A stretch of 64,000 nt of DNA from an uncultured Clostridia bacterium. Its GTDB lineage: Bacteria; Bacillota; Clostridia; Oscillospirales; Acutalibacteraceae. The translations under genes were made by a program, and so were the position numbers. Below the pieces are notes generated by a model, which saw nothing but the letters and a program-made list of their open reading frames with translations, was not told the DNA's origin and did not search any database. Below, piece after piece: positions 40,635-50,705 of the stretch (the first letter of the stretch is position 1; the number at the start of each line of letters is the position of its first letter). The DNA is taken from contig CANRHD010000003.1 in the NCBI GenBank assembly GCA_947630285.1, positions 61,651 through 125,650 on the forward strand, given 5' to 3'.

Positions 40635-40647
40635 TGGGGGAATATCG

Positions 40648-41772
40648 GTGCAAACTAAAAGAAAGAGTAACATCGAATTGTTGCGTGTAATATCAATGCT
40701 TATGGTTATTACGCTTCATTCTTTAGGCAGGGGAGCGCTTAAATATTACGAAACGATAGGCGTGGGATATGCGCTGTTTTGGTTTATGGAAACGCTAAGC
40801 TATGTTGCGGTAAATGTTTTTGTCCTTATATCGGGCTACTTTATGATTAAGCAAAAAGCAAAGCCCTTAAAAATAGTAAAATTGCTGTTTCAAATAGAGT
40901 TTTACTCTCTTATTTGCCTTGTAATTGCAAAGCTTGTTTTCCATGAGCAGATAAACCTTAAAGATCTCATTTATATATTTTTTCCCTTTACAAGCAATAC
41001 TTATTGGTTTGCAAGCTCATACGCCATACTGCTTGTAATATCGCCGTTTTTAAACAAAGCTATCCTTTCAATGGAAAGACGGCAGCATTTAACCGTAATA
41101 TGCGTGCTTTTAATACTGTTTTGCGTTATTCCGAGCTTTACATTTTGGAGCTATAATTTGCTAAGCGGCGGATATGATTTTGTATGGTTCACCGTTTTGT
41201 ATTTTATTGCCTCTTATATCAGGCTGTATTCAAAGGAGGAAGCGTCGCCGTCAAAGAAGAATAAGTATATTCTTTCCTATTTTGCCGTATCCGCCCTTTG
41301 TCTTGTTATAAGAATTATCTTTGAAAAAATTACCTCTTTGGTATTATCACAGCCTCACGGCGGTCTGTTTTACATCTATAACTCAATATTTATATTCCCT
41401 GCGTCCCTGTGTTTGTTTATGGCGTTTAAGAACCTGGAAATCAAGAACAAATTTATATCAAAGCTCAGCGTTTCATTGGGTTCGGTATGCTTCGGAGCGT
41501 ACCTCGCAACGGAAAATCCCTATATCAGAGAACCGCTCTGGGAGGCTATAAACCTGCCGAGATTTGCACAGCACGGAATTTTTGCAATGCTCGGCTGTAC
41601 TGCCGCCGCAGTTATTTTGCTGTTTGCGATGGGTTGTTTAATTGAATATATAAGGCTGTTTATCTTCAAAATTATACATTTCGACAATTTAATTTCGTTC
41701 TTGGAGAAAAAATTTAAAGCGCTCAAAAACAAACCTTTTGTAAAAAACATTTTATTAAAGGCAGGATTTTAG
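40648..41772 (+). CDS. Acyltransferase family 3 (OafA/WecH-like) integral membrane protein
   Basis: GTG start after GGGGG; NIELLRVISMLMVITLHSLG, about 10 hydrophobic segments, ISGYFMI. Confidence 0.9.
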   Translation: MQTKRKSNIELLRVISMLMVITLHSLGRGALKYYETIGVGYALFWFMETLSYVAVNVFVLISGYFMIKQKAKPLKIVKLLFQIEFYSLICLVIAKLVFHEQINLKDLIYIFFPFTSNTYWFASSYAILLVISPFLNKAILSMERRQHLTVICVLLILFCVIPSFTFWSYNLLSGGYDFVWFTVLYFIASYIRLYSKEEASPSKKNKYILSYFAVSALCLVIRIIFEKITSLVLSQPHGGLFYIYNSIFIFPASLCLFMAFKNLEIKNKFISKLSVSLGSVCFGAYLATENPYIREPLWEAINLPRFAQHGIFAMLGCTAAAVILLFAMGCLIEYIRLFIFKIIHFDNLISFLEKKFKALKNKPFVKNILLKAGF

Positions 41773-41850
41773 AGAGCAAATTTTAGAGAGTAAATAAAAA
41801 ATTAAATTAAATATCCGCTCTATCGGTGCATATAATTCAGTAATAAAGTA

Positions 41851-41886
41851 AAAACGGCAAGGCTAATACGAACCTTGCCGTTTTTT
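41851..41886. terminator. Bidirectional terminator between acyltransferase and tRNA-Leu
   Basis: AAAACGGCAAGG-ctaatacgaa-CCTTGCCGTTTTTT. Confidence 0.85.
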
Positions 41887-41970
41887 GGTGCAGGTAACAG
41901 GACTTGAACCTGCAAGTCTTTCGACACCGGATCCTAAATCCGGCGTGTTTGCCAATTTCACCATACCTGC
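41886..41970 (-). tRNA. tRNA-Leu (anticodon TAG), CCA encoded
   Basis: Reverse complement GCAGGTATGGTGAAATTGGCAAACACGCCGGATTTAGGATCCGGTGTCGAAAGACTTGCAGGTTCAAGTCCTGTTACCTGCACCA folds as a class II tRNA; anticodon loop TTTAGGA. Confidence 0.93.
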
Positions 41971-42145
41971 GTATTAAGTTTGGCTTCCCTCGCCTTAAAG
42001 AACAAAACACTTATTTCCGATTAATTATAACAAATTGAATTTTAAAATTCAATATATTATTCTCATTTTTATTGTACTAATATATGGACAAAAGGGAAAT
42101 TTTGATATAAAATTATTGTATTAAATAAAAAGGGGAGTTTGTACG

Positions 42146-43894
42146 ATGAAAAGCATATGGACAGATAAGGTTGATAAAGCCAATCCTTTGCCCGAATACC
42201 CTCGGCCACAGTTTGAGCGTGACTGCTGGCAGTCGCTCAACGGCGAGTGGGAATATTTTATTGCTACAAGGGGAGAAAAATGGGTTTCTACTTACCGTGA
42301 AAAGATAACGGTGCCTTTTGCCGTTGAATCCCTGCTTTCGGGAGTTGAAAAGCCGTTAAAGGCTTCCGACAGGCTCTGGTATCAAAAGAAATTTACCGTT
42401 GATGACTGCTTAAAGGGAAAAAGAATTATATTGAATTTCGGAGCCGTTGACTGGCAATGCAAAGTATATATCAACAAGGAGCAGGTCGGCAGTCACACCG
42501 GCGGCTATATAAATTTCAGCTTTGATATTACAGACTACCTTAAACAGGGCGAAAACACCCTTAATCTTTGCGTTTACGACCCGACCGAAGCCGGTTGGCA
42601 GCAGAGGGGAAAGCAGGATACACATCCGCACGGACTTTGGTACACTCCTACCTCCGGAATTTGGCAGAGCGTTTGGCTTGAGGGTGTTGATGTAAGCCAT
42701 ATAGAAAAAATCAAGCTTCTGCCCGATATTGACAAGGGCACATTAAGCATAAAAACTACAACCTCAAACGCCGAAAACTGCAAGCTTGTTTTAACCGTTT
42801 ACGACGCCGGCAATGAAATTATCGAAACGGAAATTTCCGAGGACGAAACCGTTGATATGGGAAAAGATTTTAAGCTTTGGAGTCCCGAAGAGCCCAATCT
42901 TTACAACATTGCGGTTGAGCTTATTAAAAACGGAAATACGGTTGATACCGTAAAAAGCTACTTCGGTATGAGAAAGTTCGGCTTTGGAAATGACAAATTC
43001 GGTAAAGTCAGATTGTTTTTAAACAACAGGCCCTATTTTCAGCGAGGACTGCTCGACCAAGGCTACTGGCCGGACGGCGGACTTACCGCCCCTACAGACG
43101 AGGCTATGATTTTTGACATCAGGGAGGCTAAAAAGCTCGGCTTTAATATGCTGAGAAAGCACATTAAAATCGAACCTATGCGCTGGTACTATCACTGTGA
43201 CAGGCTCGGTATGCTCGTATGGCAGGATATGATGAGCGGCGGCGCTTATATAGGCGACTTCTACGCCGGATTTTTACCGAATATAGGCGTTCGTGTAAAA
43301 GATGACAAATACAAAGTGTTTAAGCGTGACAAGAAAGAGGCGAGGGACAACTACAAAAGCGAGCTTACACAAATGATTGAACAGCTTTACAATGTAGTTT
43401 CTATTTTCTGCTGGGTTCCATTTAACGAGGGCTGGGGACAGTTCGATGCGGTAAGCATCGCAAAATATGTTAAATCTCTTGACAACAGCAGGCTTGTGGA
43501 CCACGCAAGCGGCTGGTACGATCAGCACGGCGGCGATATTAAAAGTATGCACAAGTATATTTTCCCGATTATTTTGCCAAAGCTTGATAAAAGGGCGTTT
43601 GTTATTACCGAGTTCGGCGGATACCAGAACAAATATACCGGTCACACCTGGTCGGAAAACAAGGCTTTCGGTCTTTATCTCAAGTTTAAAAACAAGGAAA
43701 GCCTGACAAGAGCATACAAAAAGCTGCATGAAAAGCAGGTAATACCGCTTATCGACAAGGGACTTTGCGGTACGATATACACTCAGTTGACAGATGTTGA
43801 AAACGAATTGAACGGTATATTTACCTACGACAGGGCGCATCTTAAATTTGACGAGCAAACTGTCATAGATATTAATAAGCAAATGAAGATTTGA
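42146..43894 (+). CDS. Glycoside hydrolase family 2-type protein
   Basis: PRPQFERDCWQSLNGEWEY, GAVDWQCKVYINKEQVGSHTGGYINFSFDIT, NMLRKHIKIEP, PFNEGWGQFD. Confidence 0.9.
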   Translation: MKSIWTDKVDKANPLPEYPRPQFERDCWQSLNGEWEYFIATRGEKWVSTYREKITVPFAVESLLSGVEKPLKASDRLWYQKKFTVDDCLKGKRIILNFGAVDWQCKVYINKEQVGSHTGGYINFSFDITDYLKQGENTLNLCVYDPTEAGWQQRGKQDTHPHGLWYTPTSGIWQSVWLEGVDVSHIEKIKLLPDIDKGTLSIKTTTSNAENCKLVLTVYDAGNEIIETEISEDETVDMGKDFKLWSPEEPNLYNIAVELIKNGNTVDTVKSYFGMRKFGFGNDKFGKVRLFLNNRPYFQRGLLDQGYWPDGGLTAPTDEAMIFDIREAKKLGFNMLRKHIKIEPMRWYYHCDRLGMLVWQDMMSGGAYIGDFYAGFLPNIGVRVKDDKYKVFKRDKKEARDNYKSELTQMIEQLYNVVSIFCWVPFNEGWGQFDAVSIAKYVKSLDNSRLVDHASGWYDQHGGDIKSMHKYIFPIILPKLDKRAFVITEFGGYQNKYTGHTWSENKAFGLYLKFKNKESLTRAYKKLHEKQVIPLIDKGLCGTIYTQLTDVENELNGIFTYDRAHLKFDEQTVIDINKQMKI

Positions 43895-43903
43895 GGTGTT
43901 TTT

Positions 43904-44908
43904 GTGCCGAATAAAAGCAATCAAAAATTAAAACTGCTTTATATACTCGATAATCTTTTAAAAAACAGCGATGAAAACAATCCCATTGACGCAGAGGAAA
44001 TTATACTTGATTTGCAGGAAAAGGGGATTGAGGCGGAAAGAAAGTCTGTTTATAAGGACATCGCCGTTTTACAACAGTTCGGTTACGATATTCTGAAAAC
44101 CCGTACGCCGAAATGCGGATTTTTCATCGCTTCAAGGGATTTTGAGGTTGCGGAAGTAAGGCTGTTGTGCGACGCCATTCAGGCGGCAGGCTTTATTTCT
44201 CAAAAAAAGACAAAACAGCTTTTGGAAAAAATTTATTCGCTTGTCAGCGTGGCTCAGGCCAAAACCATTGAAAACCAGGTCTATGTTGACAACAGGCCGA
44301 AATGCGCCAACGAAAATATTTATTACAATATCGATAAGCTTGACAGAGCTATTCAAAACAGCCGGCAGGTTAAAATTATTTACAGAAAAAGAAAAATATC
44401 CGAGCGCAATACTGCGGAATTTGAGGAAAAAACGCACTACATCAGCCCTTACGCCCTTATTTGGTCAAACGATCACTATTACCTTGTAGGGAACAACAGG
44501 AACTATTCAAACATTATGATAACCAGAATAGACCGTATAAAAGATGTGGAAATCCTTGAAAATACACCGGCTATAAATTTTTCCGATGTTTCGCCGTACA
44601 GGGACAAATTCGACTCCGCCGACTATGTAAACAAGCATTTTAATATGTTTTCGGGCGATCCGCAGGAGGTGGAGCTTGTCTGCCACAATTCGCTTATCGA
44701 CGACATACTTGATAAATTCGGCGACAATGTTAATATTATAAAACATTCGGAGGAAAAATTTAAAATTAACATAAACGCCGCCGTAAGCAGCGGTCTTGTG
44801 TCCTGGATAATGCAGTACGGCAACAAAATTCAGGTAAAAAGCCCCGAAAGCCTAAAGAAAATGATTCTTGACAGGGCGGAGGAAATAAGAAAAGTTTATC
44901 AGATATAA
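43904..44908 (+). CDS. HTH-WYL domain transcriptional regulator
   Basis: N-terminal HTH (KSVYKDIAVLQQFGYDI), YISPYALIWSNDHYYLVGNN (WYL region). Confidence 0.9.
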   Translation: MPNKSNQKLKLLYILDNLLKNSDENNPIDAEEIILDLQEKGIEAERKSVYKDIAVLQQFGYDILKTRTPKCGFFIASRDFEVAEVRLLCDAIQAAGFISQKKTKQLLEKIYSLVSVAQAKTIENQVYVDNRPKCANENIYYNIDKLDRAIQNSRQVKIIYRKRKISERNTAEFEEKTHYISPYALIWSNDHYYLVGNNRNYSNIMITRIDRIKDVEILENTPAINFSDVSPYRDKFDSADYVNKHFNMFSGDPQEVELVCHNSLIDDILDKFGDNVNIIKHSEEKFKININAAVSSGLVSWIMQYGNKIQVKSPESLKKMILDRAEEIRKVYQI

Positions 44909-45056
44909 CAAAACAAAATTTGTTGTGAATAATACACAAAAAAGTTTTTAAATATTTAAAAGATTGTTATTTGATAATACTTGAAAAAACATTGTGTTTG
45001 TTATAAAATAAACAATGTTAAAAAGTGTAAATTTACATTGAAAGGAATGTATTATA

Positions 45057-46253
45057 ATGAGCAGTGCATTGAACAAAATGTCAGTTGAAGATTTTGATGT
45101 AAAGGGCAAAAAAGTCCTTGTACGCTGTGATTTTAATGTTAAAATGGAAAACGGCGTTATCACAAGCGACAAGAGAATTGTCGCCTCTTTACCCACAATC
45201 AAATATCTTATTGATAACAAGGCAAAGGTTATTCTTTGCTCGCATTTGGGCAGACCGAAGGGCGAGGTTAATCCCGAGTTCTCAATGAAGCCCGTCGCCG
45301 CAAGACTTTCTGAGCTTTTGGGTATGGAGGTTAAGATGGCGGACGATGTAGTGGGCGAGAGCGCACAGGCGCTTGCCGCCGATTTAAAAGAAGGCGAAGT
45401 TCTTCTCCTTGAAAATGTAAGATTTGAGCCGGGCGAAACCAAAAACGATCCGGAGCTTTCAAAGAAATTTGCTTCGCTTGCAGATTTGTATGTAAACGAC
45501 GCTTTCGGTTCGGCTCACAGAGCGCACTCTTCCACAACAGGCGTTGCCGATTATCTTCCGGCTGCCTGCGGTTACCTTATTGAAAAAGAAATTCAGTTTA
45601 TCGGCGGTGCGCTTGAAAACCCGAAAAGACCCCTTGTCGCAATTCTCGGCGGCGCTAAGGTATCCGATAAAATCGGCGTTATCACAAACCTTATCGATAA
45701 GTGCGACACTCTTATAGTCGGCGGCGGTATGGCTTACACCTTTATGAAAGCTTTGGGACATCAGATAGGCAATTCGTTGCTTGAAGAGGATAAAATCGAG
45801 CTTGCAAAGGAAATGATGGAAAAGGCCGAGGCCAAGGGCGTTAAATTCCTTATTCCCGTTGACAACAAGGTCGGTAAGGAATACAAAGAGGATACGGAGG
45901 CCATGACCGTAAATTCAGATGAAATTCCCGACGGCTGGATGGGGCTTGACATCGGACCCGAAACACAGAAATTATTTGCAGACGCAGTTAAGGACGCAGG
46001 TACGGTAATTTGGAACGGACCTATGGGCGTTTCCGAGTGGGAAAACTTTGCGGCCGGCACGGTAGCTGTTGCAACAGCCATTGCAGACAGCAACGCCATT
46101 TCAATTATCGGCGGCGGAGACTCTGCTGCGGCAATCCAAAAGCTCGGCTTTGCCGACAAGATGTCTCACATCTCAACGGGCGGCGGAGCGTCGCTTGAAT
46201 ATCTTGAGGGCAAGGAGCTTCCCGGCATCGCCGCTCTCAACGAAAAGAAATAA
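45057..46253 (+). CDS. pgk: Phosphoglycerate kinase
   Basis: [49 protein letters not shown]. Confidence 0.97.
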   Translation: MSSALNKMSVEDFDVKGKKVLVRCDFNVKMENGVITSDKRIVASLPTIKYLIDNKAKVILCSHLGRPKGEVNPEFSMKPVAARLSELLGMEVKMADDVVGESAQALAADLKEGEVLLLENVRFEPGETKNDPELSKKFASLADLYVNDAFGSAHRAHSSTTGVADYLPAACGYLIEKEIQFIGGALENPKRPLVAILGGAKVSDKIGVITNLIDKCDTLIVGGGMAYTFMKALGHQIGNSLLEEDKIELAKEMMEKAEAKGVKFLIPVDNKVGKEYKEDTEAMTVNSDEIPDGWMGLDIGPETQKLFADAVKDAGTVIWNGPMGVSEWENFAAGTVAVATAIADSNAISIIGGGDSAAAIQKLGFADKMSHISTGGGASLEYLEGKELPGIAALNEKK

Positions 46254-46323
46254 GTATTTAATTTGCAGGTGGGCTTCTATGTTCACCTGCAATTATGCAA
46301 TTATATGAATAGGAGAAACAGAT

Positions 46324-47091
46324 ATGAAAAAATCAGTTCGTAAAGCAGTTATCGCAGGTAACTGGAAGATGAATAACACACCCTCGCAGACTACGGCGCT
46401 TATCAACGAGATGAAGCCCCTTGTAGCGGACGCAGACTGCGATGTCGTACTCTGCGTGCCCTATATTGATATTCCGGCGGCAGTTGAGGCCGCTAAGGGC
46501 TCAAACATAAAAATAGGTGCGGAAAATGTTCATTTTAAAGCTTCGGGAGCTTATACGGGCGAAGTTTCCGCCGATATGCTTAAAGAGGCCGGCGTCGAGT
46601 ATGTTGTTATCGGTCACAGCGAGAGAAGACAGTATTTCGGCGAAACCGACCAGACCGTTAATCTCCGCACTCTTGCGGCGGTAAACGCCGGTTTTAAAGC
46701 TATTGTATGCGTAGGCGAAACGCTTGAGCAGAGAGAACTGGGCTACACCGAAACGCTCCTTAAATATCAGACAAAAATGGCTCTTACAAATGTGAGCAGG
46801 GAACAGCTTAAAAACATAATTATAGCCTATGAGCCGGTTTGGGCAATCGGTACAGGCGTTACTGCCACGGCAGACCAGGCAGACGAGGGCAACGGCTATG
46901 TTCGTGCCGCAGTTGCGGAGGCTTACGGCGCAGACGCCGCAGAAACCGTTACCATTCAGTACGGCGGTTCAATGAACGCAAAGAATGCCGACGAGCTTGT
47001 TTCCAAGGTAAATGTTGACGGCGGACTTATCGGCGGCGCTTCCCTTAAAGCCGAGGATTTTTCAATTATCGTTAAAGCGGCTTCAAAATAA
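46324..47091 (+). CDS. tpiA: Triosephosphate isomerase
   Basis: AGNWKMNNT, VIGHSERRQYFGE, AYEPVWAIGTG. Confidence 0.97.
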   Translation: MKKSVRKAVIAGNWKMNNTPSQTTALINEMKPLVADADCDVVLCVPYIDIPAAVEAAKGSNIKIGAENVHFKASGAYTGEVSADMLKEAGVEYVVIGHSERRQYFGETDQTVNLRTLAAVNAGFKAIVCVGETLEQRELGYTETLLKYQTKMALTNVSREQLKNIIIAYEPVWAIGTGVTATADQADEGNGYVRAAVAEAYGADAAETVTIQYGGSMNAKNADELVSKVNVDGGLIGGASLKAEDFSIIVKAASK

Positions 47092-47113
47092 TTTTAAAGG
47101 TGATTGTTTTACT

Positions 47114-48655
47114 ATGAAAAAACCTGTAGTTTTATGTATAATGGACGGCTTTGGCTACAATCCGTCCGAGTATGGCAATGCAATTAGAGCCGCAAAAACG
47201 CCGAGGCTTGACGAATTGATGTCAAGCTATCCTATGACCTATATCGGGGCGTCGGGTATGGATGTCGGTCTTCCCGACGGTCAGATGGGCAATTCCGAGG
47301 TAGGCCATACAAATATCGGCGCCGGCAGGGTCGTTTATCAGGAGCTTACGAGAATTACAAAGTCTATTCAGGACGGAGATTTCTTTGAAAACGAAGCCTT
47401 TTTGGGAGCAGTTGAAAACTGTAAAAAGAACAATTCCGCTCTCCATTTAATCGGCCTGCTTTCCGACGGCGGCGTTCACAGCCATAATACGCATCTTTAC
47501 GGCCTGCTTGAGCTTGCAAAGAAAAACGGACTTGACAAGGTTTTCGTTCATGCTCTTCTTGACGGCAGAGATGTTCCTCCGGCTTCTGGCGTTGAGTATA
47601 TAGAACAGCTCGAAAATAAAATGAGCGAAATAGGCGTCGGAAAAATCGCCACCGTTATGGGCAGATTTTACGCTATGGACCGTGACAACATTTGGGAACG
47701 GGTCGGTATGGCGTATAACGCAATGGTAAACGGCGAGGGAATTCAGGCGGACGGCGCAGTTGATGCGGTAAAGGCCTCTTACGAAACCATTGACGGGGAC
47801 GGCAAGCATCTTACAGATGAATTTGTTATGCCTACCGTAATCGGCGGCGCGCAGAGCATAAAGGCTAACGATTCGGTTATCTTCTTCAATTTCAGACCAG
47901 ACAGGGCGAGGGAAATTACAAGAACCTTTGTTGACCCCGATTTTTCGGGCTTTGAAAGGAAAAGCTTTTTCCCGTTATATTATGTTTGTATGACGCAGTA
48001 TGATGCGGAAATGCCAAATGTTCATGTGGCGTTCAAGCCCGAAGCCCTTGTAAACACGATGGGCGAAATTGTTTCAAAAAACAACCTTACACAGCTTAGA
48101 ATTGCCGAAACGCAAAAGTATGCGCATGTAACCTTCTTCTATAACGGCGGTGAGGAAAAGGTTTATCCGGGCGAGGACAGAATTTTGATTGACTCTCCGA
48201 AAATTTCAACCTTTGACCTCAAGCCCGAAATGAGCGCATACGAGGTATGCGACGCCGCCTGCAAACAGATTTTAAGCGGAAAATACGATGTGGTAATATT
48301 AAATTACGCCAACTGCGATATGGTGGGCCACACCGGCATTTTTGACGCCGCAGTTAAGGCTGTGGAGACCGTTGACGAATGTGTAGGCAGGCTCGTTGAC
48401 GCAACGCTTAAAATGGACGGCGTAATTCTTATAACGGCGGATCACGGCAATGCGGACAAAATGTATGAGGACGACGGCTCGCCGTTTACGGCGCACACCA
48501 CAAACCCCGTTCCGTTAATTGTTGTCGGTTACGGCAAGGATTTCAAATTAAAAGAACAGGGCGGAAAGCTTTGTGATCTTTCACCGACCATGCTCGATAT
48601 TATGGGAGTTGAAAAACCAAAGGAAATGACCGGAGTTTCACTCATCGAAAAATAA
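47114..48655 (+). CDS. gpmI: Cofactor-independent phosphoglycerate mutase
   Basis: VLCIMDGFGYNPSEYGNAI, GNSEVGHTNIGAGRVVYQ, NYANCDMVGHTG. Confidence 0.97.
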   Translation: MKKPVVLCIMDGFGYNPSEYGNAIRAAKTPRLDELMSSYPMTYIGASGMDVGLPDGQMGNSEVGHTNIGAGRVVYQELTRITKSIQDGDFFENEAFLGAVENCKKNNSALHLIGLLSDGGVHSHNTHLYGLLELAKKNGLDKVFVHALLDGRDVPPASGVEYIEQLENKMSEIGVGKIATVMGRFYAMDRDNIWERVGMAYNAMVNGEGIQADGAVDAVKASYETIDGDGKHLTDEFVMPTVIGGAQSIKANDSVIFFNFRPDRAREITRTFVDPDFSGFERKSFFPLYYVCMTQYDAEMPNVHVAFKPEALVNTMGEIVSKNNLTQLRIAETQKYAHVTFFYNGGEEKVYPGEDRILIDSPKISTFDLKPEMSAYEVCDAACKQILSGKYDVVILNYANCDMVGHTGIFDAAVKAVETVDECVGRLVDATLKMDGVILITADHGNADKMYEDDGSPFTAHTTNPVPLIVVGYGKDFKLKEQGGKLCDLSPTMLDIMGVEKPKEMTGVSLIEK

Positions 48656-48673
48656 AATACGGCTTATATTTTT

Positions 48674-48705
48674 GCGGCATACAAAAAAGTATGCCGCATT
48701 TTTTT
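48674..48705 (+). terminator. Intrinsic terminator after gpmI
   Basis: GCGGCATAC-aaaaaa-GTATGCCGC-ATTTTTTT. Confidence 0.9.
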
Positions 48706-48772
48706 AACATTTTTTGATTAAAATTGACATTTTTCTGCAATTATGATACAATCAGTTTGCGAGGTGAGAATA

Positions 48773-49027
48773 ATGAAATCTACAGGCATTGTAAGAAGAA
48801 TTGACAGGCTCGGAAGGATTGTTTTACCAATGGAAACAAGGAAATTGTTGTCATTGACCGAAGAGGGATCTTCTGTTGAAATCTATACTGACAACGATTC
48901 GGTTGTTTTGAAAAAGTACACTCCTTGTTGCATTTTCTGCAATAGCGCCGATGAATTAATTGAGTATCACGGCTCTAAAATCTGCAAGGAATGCGTTAAA
49001 ACAATGTATAAAGAGCATGTTGATTGA
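48773..49027 (+). CDS. AbrB/SpoVT-type regulator with C-terminal CxxC zinc-ribbon-like tail
   Basis: GIVRRIDRLGRIVLPMETRKLL swapped-hairpin motif; CIFC...CKEC tail. Confidence 0.85.
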   Translation: MKSTGIVRRIDRLGRIVLPMETRKLLSLTEEGSSVEIYTDNDSVVLKKYTPCCIFCNSADELIEYHGSKICKECVKTMYKEHVD

Positions 49028-49080
49028 ACGGTAAGATCTTTTTAGTCTTTGTGACATAATTTTCTGTGTCGAGGTAAAAC

Positions 49081-49524
49081 TTGAAAATTATTATTGACGC
49101 CGATGGCTGTCCTGTTGTGAGGGCCACCGTGAAAATTGCCCGTGAATTTAATATTGAATGTGTCATTGTTTGCGACACTTCACACGAATTTTCGGACGAA
49201 TACGCAAAGACTGTTATCGTCTCTAAAGGCAATGACAGCGCCGATTTTGAAATAGTAAAACTTATTGGCAAAAATGATGTTGTGGTAACGCAGGACTATG
49301 GCCTTGCCGCAATGTGCCTTGCTAAGGGTGCGGCTGCCATAAATCAAAACGGTCTTGTTTACACAGACGAAAATATAGATAATCTTCTTATGTCCCGTCA
49401 TGTGTCAAGAGTTATCAGACGGTCGGGCAAGCATATCAGAGGGCCGGGAAAACGGTCAGGGGAGCAGGACAGATTATTTGAATTGACTTTAAGAGAGATA
49501 GTAAAAACGGTTTTAGGGCTTTAA
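49081..49524 (+). CDS. DUF188/YaiI-YqxD family protein
   Basis: IIIDADGCPVVRATVKIA; NDVVVTQDYGLAAMCLAKGA. Confidence 0.9.
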   Translation: MKIIIDADGCPVVRATVKIAREFNIECVIVCDTSHEFSDEYAKTVIVSKGNDSADFEIVKLIGKNDVVVTQDYGLAAMCLAKGAAAINQNGLVYTDENIDNLLMSRHVSRVIRRSGKHIRGPGKRSGEQDRLFELTLREIVKTVLGL

Positions 49525-49545
49525 GCTTTAAGGCCGTTTTTTATT
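49503..49545 (+). terminator. Probable intrinsic terminator
   Basis: AAAACGGTTTTAGGGCTTTAAGC-TTTAAGGCCGTTTTTT imperfect hairpin with T-tract. Confidence 0.55.
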
Positions 49546-49552
49546 TTCACTT

Positions 49553-49804
49553 TTAATTATCGGGTTTTGTATCCTTTCCGTAATCGTTTGCTTTGTTTTT
49601 CGTTGTGGGCTTTTTATAGTTTTTGGGACAGCCCTGCGCTATTGTCGGCCATTGGCTTTGCATTTCGCAGGTGGGCTGTATTTCGTATGTCCCGTATTTG
49701 TTTATCAGGTCAAACGAGCTTTCGGGAAATCCGTCATAGGGATTTGACGAGGCCTCCGAAGTATTTTGTCTGTAATTTGTTTTCCTTTTATCTTTTTTAT
49801 TCAT
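49553..49804 (-). CDS. Hypothetical small hydrophilic protein
   Basis: ORF with RBS-like GGTGA upstream; no recognised family. Confidence 0.5.
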   Translation of the reverse strand: MNKKDKRKTNYRQNTSEASSNPYDGFPESSFDLINKYGTYEIQPTCEMQSQWPTIAQGCPKNYKKPTTKNKANDYGKDTKPDN

Positions 49805-49877
49805 AAATATCACCGTTAATAGTATTTTATCAAAGCCGGAAAATATAAATAATTTTTAATGAAGAAAGAATAGGGCA

Positions 49878-49915
49878 TAAAAAACCGCCGCTGAAAATTA
49901 CTGCGACGGTTTTAA
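49878..49915. terminator. Terminator of the asd-dapA-dapB operon
   Basis: AAAACCGCCGctgaaaattactgCGACGGTTTT. Confidence 0.7.
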
Positions 49916-49931
49916 TCTTGATTTATATTTT

Positions 49932-50699
49932 TTAGTCCTCAACAAGCTGTTTCATTGAGTACATACCGCTCGGTTTTCCCTTTAAAAATACGGCGGCGTT
50001 TATTGCGCCTACGGCAAACAGCTCCTTGCTCCTTGCGGAGTGGGAAATTTTTATAATTTCATCGTGACCGGCAAAAATTATCTCGTGCTCGCCGACTATG
50101 GTGCCACCCCTTATTGAGTGAATACCTATTTCGTCGGCCGTTCTTTTTTCTCTCTTTGAGTGACGGTCAAATTCATATCTCGGCTTAGTTTCAAGGGCTT
50201 GAGAAATGCCGTCGGCTATCATAAGCGCAGTACCCGAGGGAGAGTCGATTTTTTGATTGTGGTGCGCTTCGACTATTTCAATGTCAAAATCTTTTCCTAA
50301 AACATGTGCCGCTTTTTTGGCAAGCTCCGTAATAAGGCTGACGCCTATTGACATATTTGCGGAATAGAAAATCGGGATAATCTTTGAAGCCTCGTTAATA
50401 CGGTTTATCTGCGCCTCCGAAAGACCCGTTGTGGCAATAACCGCACCGCAGTTGTTTTTCACGGCAAAGTCAAGCATTGACTCGAGCGCCGCAGGATTTG
50501 AAAAATCAATAATTACATCTGCTTTAACGGTAACGCTGTCGAATGAATTGAAAACGGGAAAATCCGCTTCCGCCTCAATAATGTCAACGCCGGCCGCAAT
50601 TTTGCAGTCCTCACGCTCCGAAACGCTCTTTGTGATAACTCTGCCCATTTTACCAAAGCAGCCGCTGAGAATAATATCAGTCATTTTTTCACATCCCAA
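49932..50699 (-). CDS. dapB: 4-hydroxy-tetrahydrodipicolinate reductase
   Basis: ILSGCFGKMGRVI, ATTGLSEAQ, VEAHHNQKIDSPSGTALM. Confidence 0.95.
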   Translation of the reverse strand: MGCEKMTDIILSGCFGKMGRVITKSVSEREDCKIAAGVDIIEAEADFPVFNSFDSVTVKADVIIDFSNPAALESMLDFAVKNNCGAVIATTGLSEAQINRINEASKIIPIFYSANMSIGVSLITELAKKAAHVLGKDFDIEIVEAHHNQKIDSPSGTALMIADGISQALETKPRYEFDRHSKREKRTADEIGIHSIRGGTIVGEHEIIFAGHDEIIKISHSARSKELFAVGAINAAVFLKGKPSGMYSMKQLVED

Positions 50700-50705
50700 A
50701 AATAT

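Noticed and set aside
43274-43924. 216-aa minus-strand ORF within the GH2 gene
   Set aside because: Long, but antisense to conserved GH2 catalytic region; no RBS.
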